A DNA stretch of 64,000 nt, taken from positions 9,274,501 to 9,338,500 of the forward strand of contig NC_134031.1 of NCBI RefSeq assembly GCF_964204645.1, written 5' to 3'. Every line of letters begins with the position of its first letter. Position 1 is the first letter of the stretch. Of this stretch, positions 43,851-53,537 are shown in pieces. The DNA is from Tubulanus polymorphus. Lineage: Eukaryota > Nemertea > Palaeonemertea > Tubulaniformes > Tubulanidae. Under the pieces are notes generated by a model. It was not told the origin of the DNA, did not search any database, and saw only the letters and a list, made by a program, of their open reading frames with translations. The position numbers and the translations under genes were made by a program.

Positions 43851-44954
43851 CTTTTAATTTTACTAGATAAAATCCATTAATTAAATTTATCATCGTATCC
43901 TTTATATTTCACCAAAGAATACTTTTTTCCTTTAAGAGTTTTTGTTTTCAATACTTTTTCTATTTTGTATTCTATTTCATCTGGGTTTGGTACAAGTGAT
44001 AATTCTTGTTCATAGAAATAACCTAATATTTCTTCATCTTTTAAATCTTTTAATTTATAAACAAATGGTTTAGTTAATATTATATTTAATCTTAAATATT
44101 TCTTCTGTAAAATTTGGAGTATAACCTTTATAAAATGTTTTTCTATATTTAGATATTCTTACGTGTTGTCCTATTTTAAATTTAGTTATTCCAAAATCAT
44201 GTGTAACAAATGCTCCGTATAAATTATTCCAAACTATTTCCGAATTATCTTCTTTTCTAGCTTGTATAGGTTTCATATTTATAGAACTATGTTTAGAATT
44301 ATTATAACCTTTCACTAAATCATCTAACACATCGATATATTTATATGATTCATTAGCAGTGAAATATTTCCACATTCTAGTTTTCAATGTTTTATTAAAT
44401 CTTTCTATAATAGATGCTTTTTTATCTGAATGTGTTGGAAAATAATCTACATCGTTATCAGATAATAGTTCTTTAAAATGTTTGTTATAGAATTCCTTAC
44501 CTTCATCAAATTGTATCTTATCTGGAATAGCTTCTTTAAATATAGATTTAAAAGCATTTGTAACTTCTATTCCAGTTTTATTTTTGATTGGAATTGACCA
44601 TGCGTATCTACTGAATATATCTATAACATTTAATATCCAGAAATATCCTTTGTTGTATTCCTCTAAGTTCTTCATGTCAATTAAATCTGCTTGCCATTGT
44701 TGATCGATATATGAAACCATAACTTTTCTTGTTAAATAAGTTTTACCCATTTTCTTGTGGATTTGATATGTTGGTTGATTTTGTAACCATAATCTTAGTT
44801 CACTATATTTTATACCACCGCGTGGGTGCCGTACGGCACCATCACCATTTTCCATATCAGATTTAATTTTATTCCATAATTCTGTAACGTTAGAATATGA
44901 TACTTCACTTTCTGGGTTATAATATAACTCTCTTAAATATTCTTCTTTTTTCAT
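43851..44954 (-). pseudogene. Polinton retroviral-type integrase with C-terminal chromodomain
   Basis: The frame from ATG 44954 is intact for 294 residues: DDE core with Asp90 in WQADLIDM, Asp150 in QFDEGKEF and Glu184 in SIIERFNKTLK. A frameshift near 44090 leads to LKDEEILGYFYEQEL and YKIEKVLKTKTLKGKKYSLV with KYKGYDDKFN, stop, WILSSKI: a chromodomain with a TAA just before the conserved Trp. It would join element ends to host DNA, with the chromodomain guiding target choice. Two lesions make it inactive. Confidence 0.88.
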
Positions 44955-44960
44955 CTTATT

Positions 44961-45329
44961 TTAATCCATTAATAATAATTTAGATTTAGTTTCAATGACT
45001 TTATGATTTGTCTTATTTTCTGGTATAATAGGTTTATTGTCATTGGAATCATCTTTATCATCGGATTTGAATTTTGATTTATATATTACACCGGATGATA
45101 TAATAATTGTGATTAACCCAATTGTAATATATAAGTAATTATTTCTTCCAGCATTATAAGAATTAGATGGATTGTTATTTGAATCAATATCAGATAAAGT
45201 CTGTGATTCATTTATATCAGTTAATTTCTTTTTCTTAGTTTTTTTTAATTCTGAAGATCTTTTACCTAATTCTCTTGCCCATATAATTTGTTTTTCAGAT
45301 CTAGCCCTTTTCTTAACTCCATCACTCAT
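44961..45329 (-). CDS. Polinton-associated small membrane protein, unknown function
   Basis: 122 residues. A basic N-terminus (VKKRARSEKQIIWARELGKR), a Ser/Asn-rich linker, one predicted membrane span (YLYITIGLITIIISSGVIY, about 66-84) and a charged tail. Intact frame directly upstream of the integrase on the same strand. The family is not recognised; a virion or membrane role is only a guess from position. Confidence 0.55.
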   Translation of the reverse strand: MSDGVKKRARSEKQIIWARELGKRSSELKKTKKKKLTDINESQTLSDIDSNNNPSNSYNAGRNNYLYITIGLITIIISSGVIYKSKFKSDDKDDSNDNKPIIPENKTNHKVIETKSKLLLMD

Positions 45330-45480
45330 TTATTTTAGTTAATTTTTGTTCTGATTCATTTTCTGTTTCGCTGTTTGGTTGTACAGCGTCATCTGTTTCG
45401 TTCTTACCTGATTTATATTCCATAGGCTTAATATTCGAAAATGTTATGACACCAGTAGAAATAAATGTCATAAACGATCC
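45322..45480 (-). pseudogene. 3' part of a Polinton gene, cut at a junction
   Basis: MTFISTGVITFSNIKPMEYK followed by an acidic Glu/Asn-rich end (DDAVQPNSETENESEQKL). It overlaps the start of the next gene by 8 bp. Upstream sequence switches at about 45487 to a 36-bp segment shared with 40057-40092, after which Polinton similarity ends. Confidence 0.45.
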
Positions 45481-45486
45481 TAATTG

Positions 45487-45522
45487 AAAATATAGCTGCA
45501 AAGCAGCGATGACGGGTTTTCT
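45487..45522. repeat. 36-bp segment shared by two Polinton boundaries
   Basis: AAAATATAGCTGCAAAGCAG followed by CGATGACGGGTTTTCTG; the copy at 40057-40092 differs by one base. It contains the palindrome GCTGCAAAGCAGC. Confidence 0.75.
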
Positions 45523-45524
45523 GT

Positions 45525-46090
45525 AAAGCCATTCAGAATGATGGGAATTGTAGTAAATTGAAATATCGATACATAGAATAAAATGCATTGACAGATTCGA
45601 ACCTAATATGCAACCACTGTGTAAACGTCAAATATGATTCAGCTTTGAAACCGAACATACGTGGACGTACAATCACAAATATTAATATATTTTACCAGGC
45701 ACTTATTTTGGCATTCAAACATCATGATACTGTATTATCACCATCCTTAAAAATGGATCTGTCCTATTAAGAACTCATCTTAAGCACCTGCTGAGCCGAT
45801 AGATTGAGTGAATTCACAGATAAGAACGTATTATGATTTAGAATAGATTAGATTTAAGAAGTTAATGTTTTTATTGAAATATTTGAATAAATACATATAT
45901 TGTAGTGTAGATTCAATCAATAAATTATGAATTGATTTGGTCTGGGTTTCCGGCTGATGTTGATTTTGGCTTTTATGGATTACAAATTCTACTGTGATAA
46001 ACAATTGATACCTGCAACATGTGTGTAAATCAAACCTATTCAACTAGTTGCGTGTGTTTCCTAATAAACGGGAGAGTCACTCTTGATCTG
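45525..46090. other. Intergenic, nothing recognised
   Basis: No supported exon or element. Confidence 0.4.
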
Positions 46091-46094
46091 AGTT

Positions 46095-46660
46095 ATTAGA
46101 ACTAGGGGTCCAGGGACACCATGCCCACTTGGGAAGTGGTTCCAAATTCTCAACAATCTAACAATTCAGTTATCAAAGGTATAAAACATCCCTTTTCAAA
46201 GAATACCCATCACAAATTGCAATGAGAAATGGCAAACTCAGAATTCGGGCCAAAATTGACATTTTTGGGCACTAAAAAAGGTCATAGGGCGGCCATCTTG
46301 AGTCCGTATCCCAATTTTATGCTGCAAAGTTATGCTGATGGGCCCAGGGGCATTCACATATATCCGAAAGATCAAGGTAATTGATCAAAGCATCTTCAAA
46401 ATTTCCCTCAAAAAGTTAAAAAATGTGTAAAAAGTGTTGATTTTGGCGAACAACAATGGCTGCCAGTCGGCCATCTTGATTCTGACAGGGCCAGTTTTTG
46501 AGCTGAAGATTTGTCTAGGGTAGATACATGTGAAACCCAAATATCAAGACATTACATTGAAGCGTCTTCAAAACTTCCTAAAATAACTGATTTCCGTCTA
46601 CGGACGGACGACAAGTGAACGCAATAGCCCGCTGGGACTAAAGTCCCAAGTGGGCTAAAA
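46095..46660 (-). repeat. Interspersed repeats related to 293-360 and 2190-2870
   Basis: 46095-46167 is the inverse of the repeat end at 293-360 (GGGGTCCAGGGACACCATG). 46240-46660 contains GGCCATCTTGA twice (about 46288 and 46473) and GTAGATACATGTGAA, and ends at GGACTAAAGTCCCAAGTGGG. Several of these blocks match the minus strand of 2190-2870. The palindrome GGGACTAAAGTCCC marks one end. Confidence 0.65.
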
Positions 46661-47660
46661 ATAATGTTCATTTAGTCATAGAAATTCATTGACTTTTTGG
46701 AGTTTCTGTAATAATATTTGTTCTGCCCTAATTTTTATTACTGTATGAACCAATGATATGCTTTGTAAATATGATGTAATAAAATAAATTTGAATTAAAT
46801 TTGAATATGAGAATCAAGCATAACTTGTGTTTTTTCAACTTGTCTTACTTGTCTTTTGTTAACAGTTCCAGAGTTTCAATAACAATCAAATCCAAATTGG
46901 CTAAAAAGTACATAGGACTAAATGAAATGAACCGTTAGTTACTGCAAACCTATTCCAGTGTTATGTCGATCGTGTTGAATCACTTTCCTTGAGTTGAAAG
47001 AATCAGATCTTCTATGGTACAACATCGGTCATCTTGGTGTTGACTGTCCTTGACCATCTAACTTCATGCGTTTGACATTGGAATTTAGCATCATACCCAT
47101 TTGAACTGCAAAATATTCATACAACATGAAAACCTACAGTACATGTATACAGTAATCAAACTTTCACCGATGTTGGATATTTGAATGAACATTAGGTTTA
47201 TTTCAGTACTCTAAAGCAGGAAATAATAAGCCCAATCAATAGGCCCTATTCCCATTGGAACAATCATATAATGCGTACAGCTGTACCGTACACTTATCAG
47301 TCAAGAATGCAGAAATCGGTATACCAAACCTACGAACAGCAAAATGTACAGGCCTACAATGATTTCTGGTAATACAAGCCGTGACCACATGAACGTTTTG
47401 GTTTGACTATTAATGTCAGCAGGTCAGAGAAGGCCTGGCCAAACTTAATCACATGGCTCAAATCAATTAGCCTTTCTGCGTGTGAATATTTCACTGTATT
47501 GTTTTAAAAATAGGCCTATCGAGTGAATTAGTACATAGACTGAATTAGACTTTAGGCTAGTCCTGACCAAATCCTATCCATATTATAATGGCACCAGTTA
47601 TAGTAACATCACTGTAGGGCCGACGAGAGGGAAAAAGTTGTGTTTGTAGTACATAGGCAT
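46661..47660. other. Intergenic, nothing recognised
   Basis: AT-rich with scattered AGGCCTA words. No supported gene. Confidence 0.4.
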
Positions 47661-47664
47661 GGTA

Positions 47665-47757
47665 GGCTTGTCGTACTCACTTAATACTTAAAACGCTGTT
47701 GTTACCTGTACGTGACTGTACGGTGATTTCTACAGGTTAGCCATATGTGAGTACGTT
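47665..47757 (-). repeat. Inverted partial unit of the 110-bp repeat
   Basis: The reverse complement gives TACTCACATATGGCTAACCTG, then ATCACCGTACAGTCACGTAC, matching the units at 47940-48280. Confidence 0.75.
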
Positions 47758-47939
47758 GACGCTCAGACTTGCAATATTGGGATTCGAAACCAAACGAAAA
47801 AAAAATCCAGTAGTAGTCCAGTGATTTACCCACTGTGCCACAGAACGTAACTGGTGGTGGATGAAATTTGATTTACAAATAGCCTAGCCTCACCTAGCCC
47901 AAATTCTATTCTTTTACGCATGCGCGTTTGCAGATTATA

Positions 47940-48280
47940 GGAACTCACGTACAGCGTTTTTAGGGAACTCACGTACGGTTAACCTATGGATATCACCGTA
48001 CAGTCACGTACGCGTTACAATTTCGTACTTAAAATGGTATTGGCTACTAGGAACTCACGTACGGCGTAAGTAGGGAACTCACGTATGGTTTACCTGTGGA
48101 TATCACCTTACAGTCACGTACGCGTTACAGTTTCGTACTTAAAATGGTATTGGCTACTAGGAACTCACGTATGGCATTATAGACTTAGTAGGGACCTCAC
48201 GTACACGGTTAACCTGTGGAGATCACCGTACAGTCATGTGCGGTTAACAACTACGTACTTAAAATGGTATTGGCTTCTAT
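47940..48280 (+). repeat. 110-bp tandem repeat, three units
   Basis: Units begin at 47940, 48050 and 48160 with GGAACTCACGTA and contain ATCACC(G/T)TACAGTCACGTA and ACTTAAAATGGTATTGGCT. CACGTA recurs several times per unit. Confidence 0.9.
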
Positions 48281-48535
48281 ATAATAGGCCTATAGACAAA
48301 TAAATACCGGTAGGCTTTTTTATAATCTTAGCTTCCACACTTCACAACCGAACCAACTGACCAACCAGTATATTTAGTCCCAGTACGCACCAACCGGCAC
48401 AGGCCTAACACTGTTTGTCAACTGTGTGTACCGTTGTAGACTATCGATAATCACCTGATACTTTTCTGTCGTTTGTTTTCTCTCTGAGACGAAGACGAAC
48501 GTAATTCTGCAAAAGGTAGAAAGTTTCTAATGTCC
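48281..48535. other. Flank of the L1-like element
   Basis: No gene recognised. Confidence 0.4.
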
Positions 48536-48745
48536 GATTACGATTACGATTTATTTACACTCCAACCATTTCCATGGTATATGGAGGAAAACTATTACAC
48601 ATGTATATACAAATATTTACAAAACAACACTAAAGTGATTAAAATTTAGAGAATGAAAACGTAACGAAATATATATATATACATCAACTATTTACAATAC
48701 TATATATACTATTATATACATCAACTATTTACAATACTATATATA

Positions 48746-51700
48746 CTATTGGAGGGATCTATATACATCTAAGCCGGTCTTAATGAATTTAGCTAAGTTG
48801 ACCGTTGGGTTTTTCAGAATATCAAGGGTATTAAAGGTATTCAAATTCAAAAAGTTTTTGCGTTGTTCGTTAAGTAAGGTACAGTCAAACAGAAAATGGG
48901 ATTCGTCACCTAAAGTATTACAAGTGGGGCATATTCTATCGGCTCTGTCTAAATGAAGGTTTGAAAATTTGTTCACAGGTAAAATATAGGACCCGACCCT
49001 AAATTCAAATAAACTAGTTCCTAAGTCCTCACCAAGTTCTATTATATACTTCTCTAACCTAATATCATTTTTATATTGCCTAAAGTTAGTGTATATCGGA
49101 TTAGTATTTATGGCAGATACAGTTTCTTGAAGGTGCTGGTCACGGAGTATCTGTTTTATTCGTTTTAAAAAAGATTTACTGTTAGTCATGAATTGCTGCG
49201 TCCAAATGCAGGACAAACCACAGTCATCAAACGTTTTCTTTATATATGATAACCAAGGGCTCTTAAATTTATCCCTTAAAAATAAATTGAAAGATATTTT
49301 ATAGAGTATTGAATTAAGTTTGGTTTGCTTTCCAGATACTGTTTTCACCCAAAAGTTAATCATCCTGCGTCTAACATCTATATTCAAAGGGTAACGTCCT
49401 ACCTCTGATAAAACTTGTAAGTTGCGAGAATATTTCGTCACTTTCATTAAGATTTTACAGAAGAAGCGATGAATATTTTCTAATAAATCAAGATTTTCAT
49501 ATCCCCAGATCTCACACCCATACATGGCTATTGGAGCAACACACGTATCAAATAATTTAAACATAACATCTATGGGCAATTTCAAACGTCTGCCTTTTTG
49601 AACGATCGAAAACATAGCTCTGATAGCTTTATCGTAAAGATACTTTTTTGCCTTAGCAAAGTTACCATTCCAATTGAATTTTACTCCGAGATAAACATAA
49701 TCTTCAACTACCTCTAACTCTTGATCACCAATCATAAATTTCGAAATCGTTTTTATCCGGGATTTACTTCGCGCAAATACTAGTACTTTAGTTTTCTCTG
49801 GGTTAACAGTGAGACCATAAGCCGCGCAATATTCAAATAAGGTATCTAAGTGTAGCTGAAGAGATTTCTCATCCTCAGCAAGAATAACTGTATCATCTGC
49901 GTATAGTATTATGAATAAATTCAGTAAAGTATCAATATCCTGATCACGATTCAAATTTAGTTTTTCTATAAATGACAAAGTTGGTTTTCCACGATCAATG
50001 AAAAATTCTTCAATGTCGTTTAAGAATAACGAAAAGAGGATAGGTGAGAGATTTTCGCCTTGTCTTAAGCCTCTATCAGCTGCAAAGTATTGTGACGTGC
50101 AACCATTTAATTCAACACATGATTTTATGGAGTTATACATATTTTTGACCACATTGAAAAAGTTTCCATTAACATTGTTAGCAATTAATTTTCGCCATAA
50201 CTTTACCCTACAAATCGAGTCGAAAGCTTTCTTAAAATCAACAAAGGCGCAAAAAAGTCTTCTTCCCTGACAAAGATACAGCTCTACGATTGTTTTAAGC
50301 GTGTAAATATGATCAATGGTGGAATATTTCGATCTAAAGCCAGCCTGGGCTTCACTTATAATGTGATTCGTATCTAGAAATGTTGACAATCTTTGATTTA
50401 GGATACTTGTAAATAATTTACCAAGACAGCTAACTAAGGTAATACCTCTATAATTATCAGGATTAGAGGGATCGCCATTCTTTTTGAAAATGGGTTTGAT
50501 GACTCCTATAGACCACATCTCTGGAACATATCCTGTTTTATGAACTAAATTGAATAATTTTTGTAATATATCAACTAAAAACGGATACTGACTAACTCCC
50601 AGCAGCTCATTCGTGATTCCATCAATGCCTGGGGCCTTATTGTTTTTGAGTAAAGAGATAGCCTTAATTACCTCATCACTGGTTATATCACTGTTCAAAA
50701 TATAATTGTCATAGACAGGATGGTCACCCACGTCTGGGGGCTCATCACCGTCATCGGTTTCATTGTTAACATTATTCAAATCATTTAATCTCATAAAATG
50801 TTCAAGAAAAATATCAATATCTATATTAGCCTCATTATTTTTTGTTCCGCTCGCAGAGTTTAGCATCGACCAATACTTTTTTGGGTTATTAATTTCGCAT
50901 TCTCTCAATTCCTTAATAAATTCATCCTTTTGTTTCTTCTTATTTTCTCGGATGACCTTTTTATAGTTTTTAGACGAGTTCTTAAGGGATTCAAAATTGG
51001 AAAGGGTAGGGCAACCCCTATATCTTTTTTTCATATAATTATATTTCTTCTGTGCATCTCTACAGTCCCTGCCAAACCATCTGTTGCGGACCGGTTTTTT
51101 GCAGTTATTACTTTTCCTACTTTTTCTATGGTACATCAAATTACACTCATCAGCACTTGATAATAAAGAAGATACAAATCTATCGGTAAGTCCATTAATG
51201 TCATCTGGCGATTGATTTCCTAGATCTTGCAACCCGTCCAATAGTAACTTATCTAAATCATTATCTCGTAATCGTGATTCTACATTCAGGAAAAATTGAT
51301 TTGATCTAGTACTGACCCACCTAATTGAAGTTTTAAAGTTCGCGTGTTCATTACCCCTTTCATTATCGCTAGCAATGGTGTCCCTAGAATTCGTATACAC
51401 GCACAGATTAATAGGATTATGTCTTTCAGATAATAATGGGTCAAAAGGCATTATTTCAAAGTCCTCAACATAACCAAACAGTTCTAAATCACACACAAAA
51501 TAATCGATGACACTAGTGTTCCTAAAAGTATAATTACCTGTCTGATCATTGCCACATCTGCCATTGAGGATAATTAGTGAATGGTTCTTACACAAATCTA
51601 TTAGTTGATAGCCTGTATTATTCTTTCTTTTGTCCTGATTATTTCTAGTAGTGGGAACGCCTAAATTAATCAATGAGTCAACAATAGGGTCTAAGTTATC

Positions 51701-52549
51701 ATCTTGAATTATCTGATTATCAGGTTCCAAAAAGTCTGGCATACAAGCGGTGTGAGCATTAAAGTCACCAGAAATTAACACATTGAAATCATACTCAACT
51801 TTCAATTGCAATAACTCTATTTCAATTTCTCTGATAGCTATTTCTGAATAATAACGACTATTTTCTGGAGGAATATAAATTACACCTAAAAGTACATGTT
51901 TGTCGCGATTAAATAAATCTTTATCTAATAAATACCAAGATACAAACTGAGAGTCAGTCGAAATTGGTTTTATTTTATTTTTCATGAACTTCCTATATAT
52001 GATACCGACGCCACCTGATCCTTTTTTTGAAAACTTTTTCCTATTTTTAAAGTGCGCCATATGGGAGGCGGGCAAGCTACAACCTAAATTACCGTCTAAA
52101 TCATCTAAGTGAGTTTCAGTTAGACATGTGATGTCATTATTGCTAATAAATTCACAGAATTCTGGGATATCGAGTTTAGCTATAAGGCCACATACATTCA
52201 GCGTAGAAAACTTTAATGATGATTTGATACAAGGAATTTCACTTATGTTTGCTGCGTTTGCTGTACTAGTTACATTTTGCTTATTTAAATCAGAAGTGTT
52301 AATATTTCGCTTATTTACATCAGAAATGAAATTGTTAGGAGTTACATCAGGTACATGATTGTTACTATTTACATCAGGGTATGTATCTACCGTATGAGAA
52401 TTTACATGCGAGCCAACGATATCTCTATTTACATTTGGATAACTGTCACATAAATTTACACTATTTACAAATTCTATAACATAACAACAACTTCGAGATA
52501 CAAGGACAGTCCGGTCTACGAATTGTACGCAAAGTCCCTCCGCTGGTTC
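48746..52549 (-). CDS. L1-like ORF2: endonuclease, reverse transcriptase, CCHC tail
   Basis: The frame is open from just after the ORF1 stop (52549) to 48746, with no Met until 52060. Order: Asn-rich linker; endonuclease (TLNVCGLIAKL, CLTETHLDD, ISGDFNAHTACM, IDYFVCD, LSERHNPI); linker; RT (APGIDGITNELL, NYRGITLVSCLGKLF, CAFVDFKKAFDSI, DRGLRQGENLSPILFSLF, ILYADDTVILA); C-terminal CPTCNTLGDESHFLFDC (CCHC). The endonuclease SDH motif reads SERH, lacking the usual Asp; the other LINE remnant at 26.3 kb keeps SDH. It performs target-primed reverse transcription. Confidence 0.93.
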   Translation of the reverse strand, partial: EPAEGLCVQFVDRTVLVSRSCCYVIEFVNSVNLCDSYPNVNRDIVGSHVNSHTVDTYPDVNSNNHVPDVTPNNFISDVNKRNINTSDLNKQNVTSTANAANISEIPCIKSSLKFSTLNVCGLIAKLDIPEFCEFISNNDITCLTETHLDDLDGNLGCSLPASHMAHFKNRKKFSKKGSGGVGIIYRKFMKNKIKPISTDSQFVSWYLLDKDLFNRDKHVLLGVIYIPPENSRYYSEIAIREIEIELLQLKVEYDFNVLISGDFNAHTACMPDFLEPDNQIIQDDNLDPIVDSLINLGVPTTRNNQDKRKNNTGYQLIDLCKNHSLIILNGRCGNDQTGNYTFRNTSVIDYFVCDLELFGYVEDFEIMPFDPLLSERHNPINLCVYTNSRDTIASDNERGNEHANFKTSIRWVSTRSNQFFLNVESRLRDNDLDKLLLDGLQDLGNQSPDDINGLTDRFVSSLLSSADECNLMYHRKSRKSNNCKKPVRNRWFGRDCRDAQKKYNYMKKRYRGCPTLSNFESLKNSSKNYKKVIRENKKKQKDEFIKELRECEINNPKKYWSMLNSASGTKNNEANIDIDIFLEHFMRLNDLNNVNNETDDGDEPPDVGDHPVYDNYILNSDITSDEVIKAISLLKNNKAPGIDGITNELLGVSQYPFLVDILQKLFNLVHKTGYVPEMWSIGVIKPIFKKNGDPSNPDNYRGITLVSCLGKLFTSILNQRLSTFLDTNHIISEAQAGFRSKYSTIDHIYTLKTIVELYLCQGRRLFCAFVDFKKAFDSICRVKLWRKLIANNVNGNFFNVVKNMYNSIKSCVELNGCTSQYFAADRGLRQGENLSPILFSLFLNDIEEFFIDRGKPTLSFIEKLNLNRDQDIDTLLNLFIILYADDTVILAEDEKSLQLHLDTLFEYCAAYGLTVNPEKTKVLVFARSKSRIKTISKFMIGDQELEVVEDYVYLGVKFNWNGNFAKAKKYLYDKAIRAMFSIVQKGRRLKLPIDVMFKLFDTCVAPIAMYGCEIWGYENLDLLENIHRFFCKILMKVTKYSRNLQVLSEVGRYPLNIDVRRRMINFWVKTVSGKQTKLNSILYKISFNLFLRDKFKSPWLSYIKKTFDDCGLSCIWTQQFMTNSKSFLKRIKQILRDQHLQETVSAINTNPIYTNFRQYKNDIRLEKYIIELGEDLGTSLFEFRVGSYILPVNKFSNLHLDRADRICPTCNTLGDESHFLFDCTLLNEQRKNFLNLNTFNTLDILKNPTVNLAKFIKTGLDVYRSLQ

Positions 52550-53335
52550 CTAGTGGCTGTCCATCGGTACGCGGTCACGGTTTTCGCGGATAACGAGTTT
52601 GTCCCGTACAAAGAAAGCTTGTTTTCCGTTCGCTTTCGCGGCTCTCAGCTCGGGTAGCTTTTCACGTCGTCTCGCCGCCCATTCCTCAGGCACCTGTTCA
52701 TTCAGTCCTAAAGACGAGCCCGCGAGATTTTTCGCAACTGAACGTACCAGTTCACGATCTTTGAAGAACTCGAATTTTGCAACAATTGGGCGCGGTTTTT
52801 TCTGTTCGTTTTTCCTTCGTCCAAGGCGATGTGTTCGCGCGAATTTGAATGAGTTCACGGTCGTCTTCGGTAACTTAAGGTCTTTCTCGCAAAAGCCTTT
52901 AATTAAGTCCTCGGTATTCTCATTTTCGGATTCCTCGACGCCGTAAAAGATCAAATTATCGCGCATGCTACGCCATTGCTGATCTAGGAGTAGTTCATGG
53001 TCCGATTTGATAATTGCGTCCTGATCAGCGACGACTTTCTCTAAATCGCGAACTTTGCTTCTAAGTTGTTCGTTTTCACTCTTTAGTTGTAATACGTCCT
53101 GGTGGCAAAATTCAAGCGATTGTTTAACTTCGGTCATGTCCCTCTGCAAGTCGTCTAGAAGCTCTAATTTCGAAAGCTGGGAAAGAATCGCATCAAGTTT
53201 TGACGATATTCCATTGTCTGCTTCCACACGTGATGCCGTTTCCTCAGTCGATTTATGATTCTGGCGATTCGGACGATTTGATGCTGCAGTCTTCTGCTTC
53301 TTGTTAGGGGCTGAAACACTTTGTCTTCCCGCCAT
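52550..53335 (-). CDS. L1-like ORF1 RNA-binding protein
   Basis: 261 residues from ATG 53335. A basic N-terminus; a coiled coil of about 75 residues (LSKLELLDDLQRDMTEVKQS to LRSKVRDLEKVVADQD) that would trimerise; then an RRM-like region (WRSMRDNLIFYGVEESENEN, RTHRLGRRK, RPIVAKFEFFKDRELV); and a C-terminal domain ending VPMDSH. This layout is that of L1 ORF1p, an RNA chaperone coating the element RNA. It ends in UAG, with ORF2 continuing in the same frame. Confidence 0.9.
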   Translation of the reverse strand: MAGRQSVSAPNKKQKTAASNRPNRQNHKSTEETASRVEADNGISSKLDAILSQLSKLELLDDLQRDMTEVKQSLEFCHQDVLQLKSENEQLRSKVRDLEKVVADQDAIIKSDHELLLDQQWRSMRDNLIFYGVEESENENTEDLIKGFCEKDLKLPKTTVNSFKFARTHRLGRRKNEQKKPRPIVAKFEFFKDRELVRSVAKNLAGSSLGLNEQVPEEWAARRREKLPELRAAKANGKQAFFVRDKLVIRENRDRVPMDSH

Positions 53336-53400
53336 TTTCTCCAGGTCTCACCGAATATCACACAGATTTTGTGGTTGAAAAAGAAAAACAAATCGGTTAA

Positions 53401-53537
53401 GTTTCAATTTATAGAAACGGGATTAACTGGACGCAAAGAATTAAACTAATCTAGGCCCTACGCACGTTAGTTCGTTTGTCATCAACCGGTGCGATTAGTC
53501 TTTGTCGACTATGCAATGTTAATTCGTTTGATATAAG
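53401..53537. other. Gap between L1-like element and the Ulp1/GATA gene
   Basis: Probably the 3' UTR of the upstream gene or the LINE 5' end. No AATAAA on the minus strand was found immediately after 53538. Confidence 0.35.

Larger units (their letters stand above)
48536..53400 (-). mobile_element. L1/Tx1-like non-LTR retrotransposon, almost intact
   Basis: Minus-strand order: 5' UTR (to about 53336), ORF1, ORF2, and a 3' UTR with a 40-bp tandem duplication (TATACATCAACTATTTACAA, about 48680-48745). The tail is short TCGTAA repeats near 48536-48555. Neither ORF contains a frameshift. A clear target duplication was not identified. The 5' limit is approximate. Confidence 0.85.
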
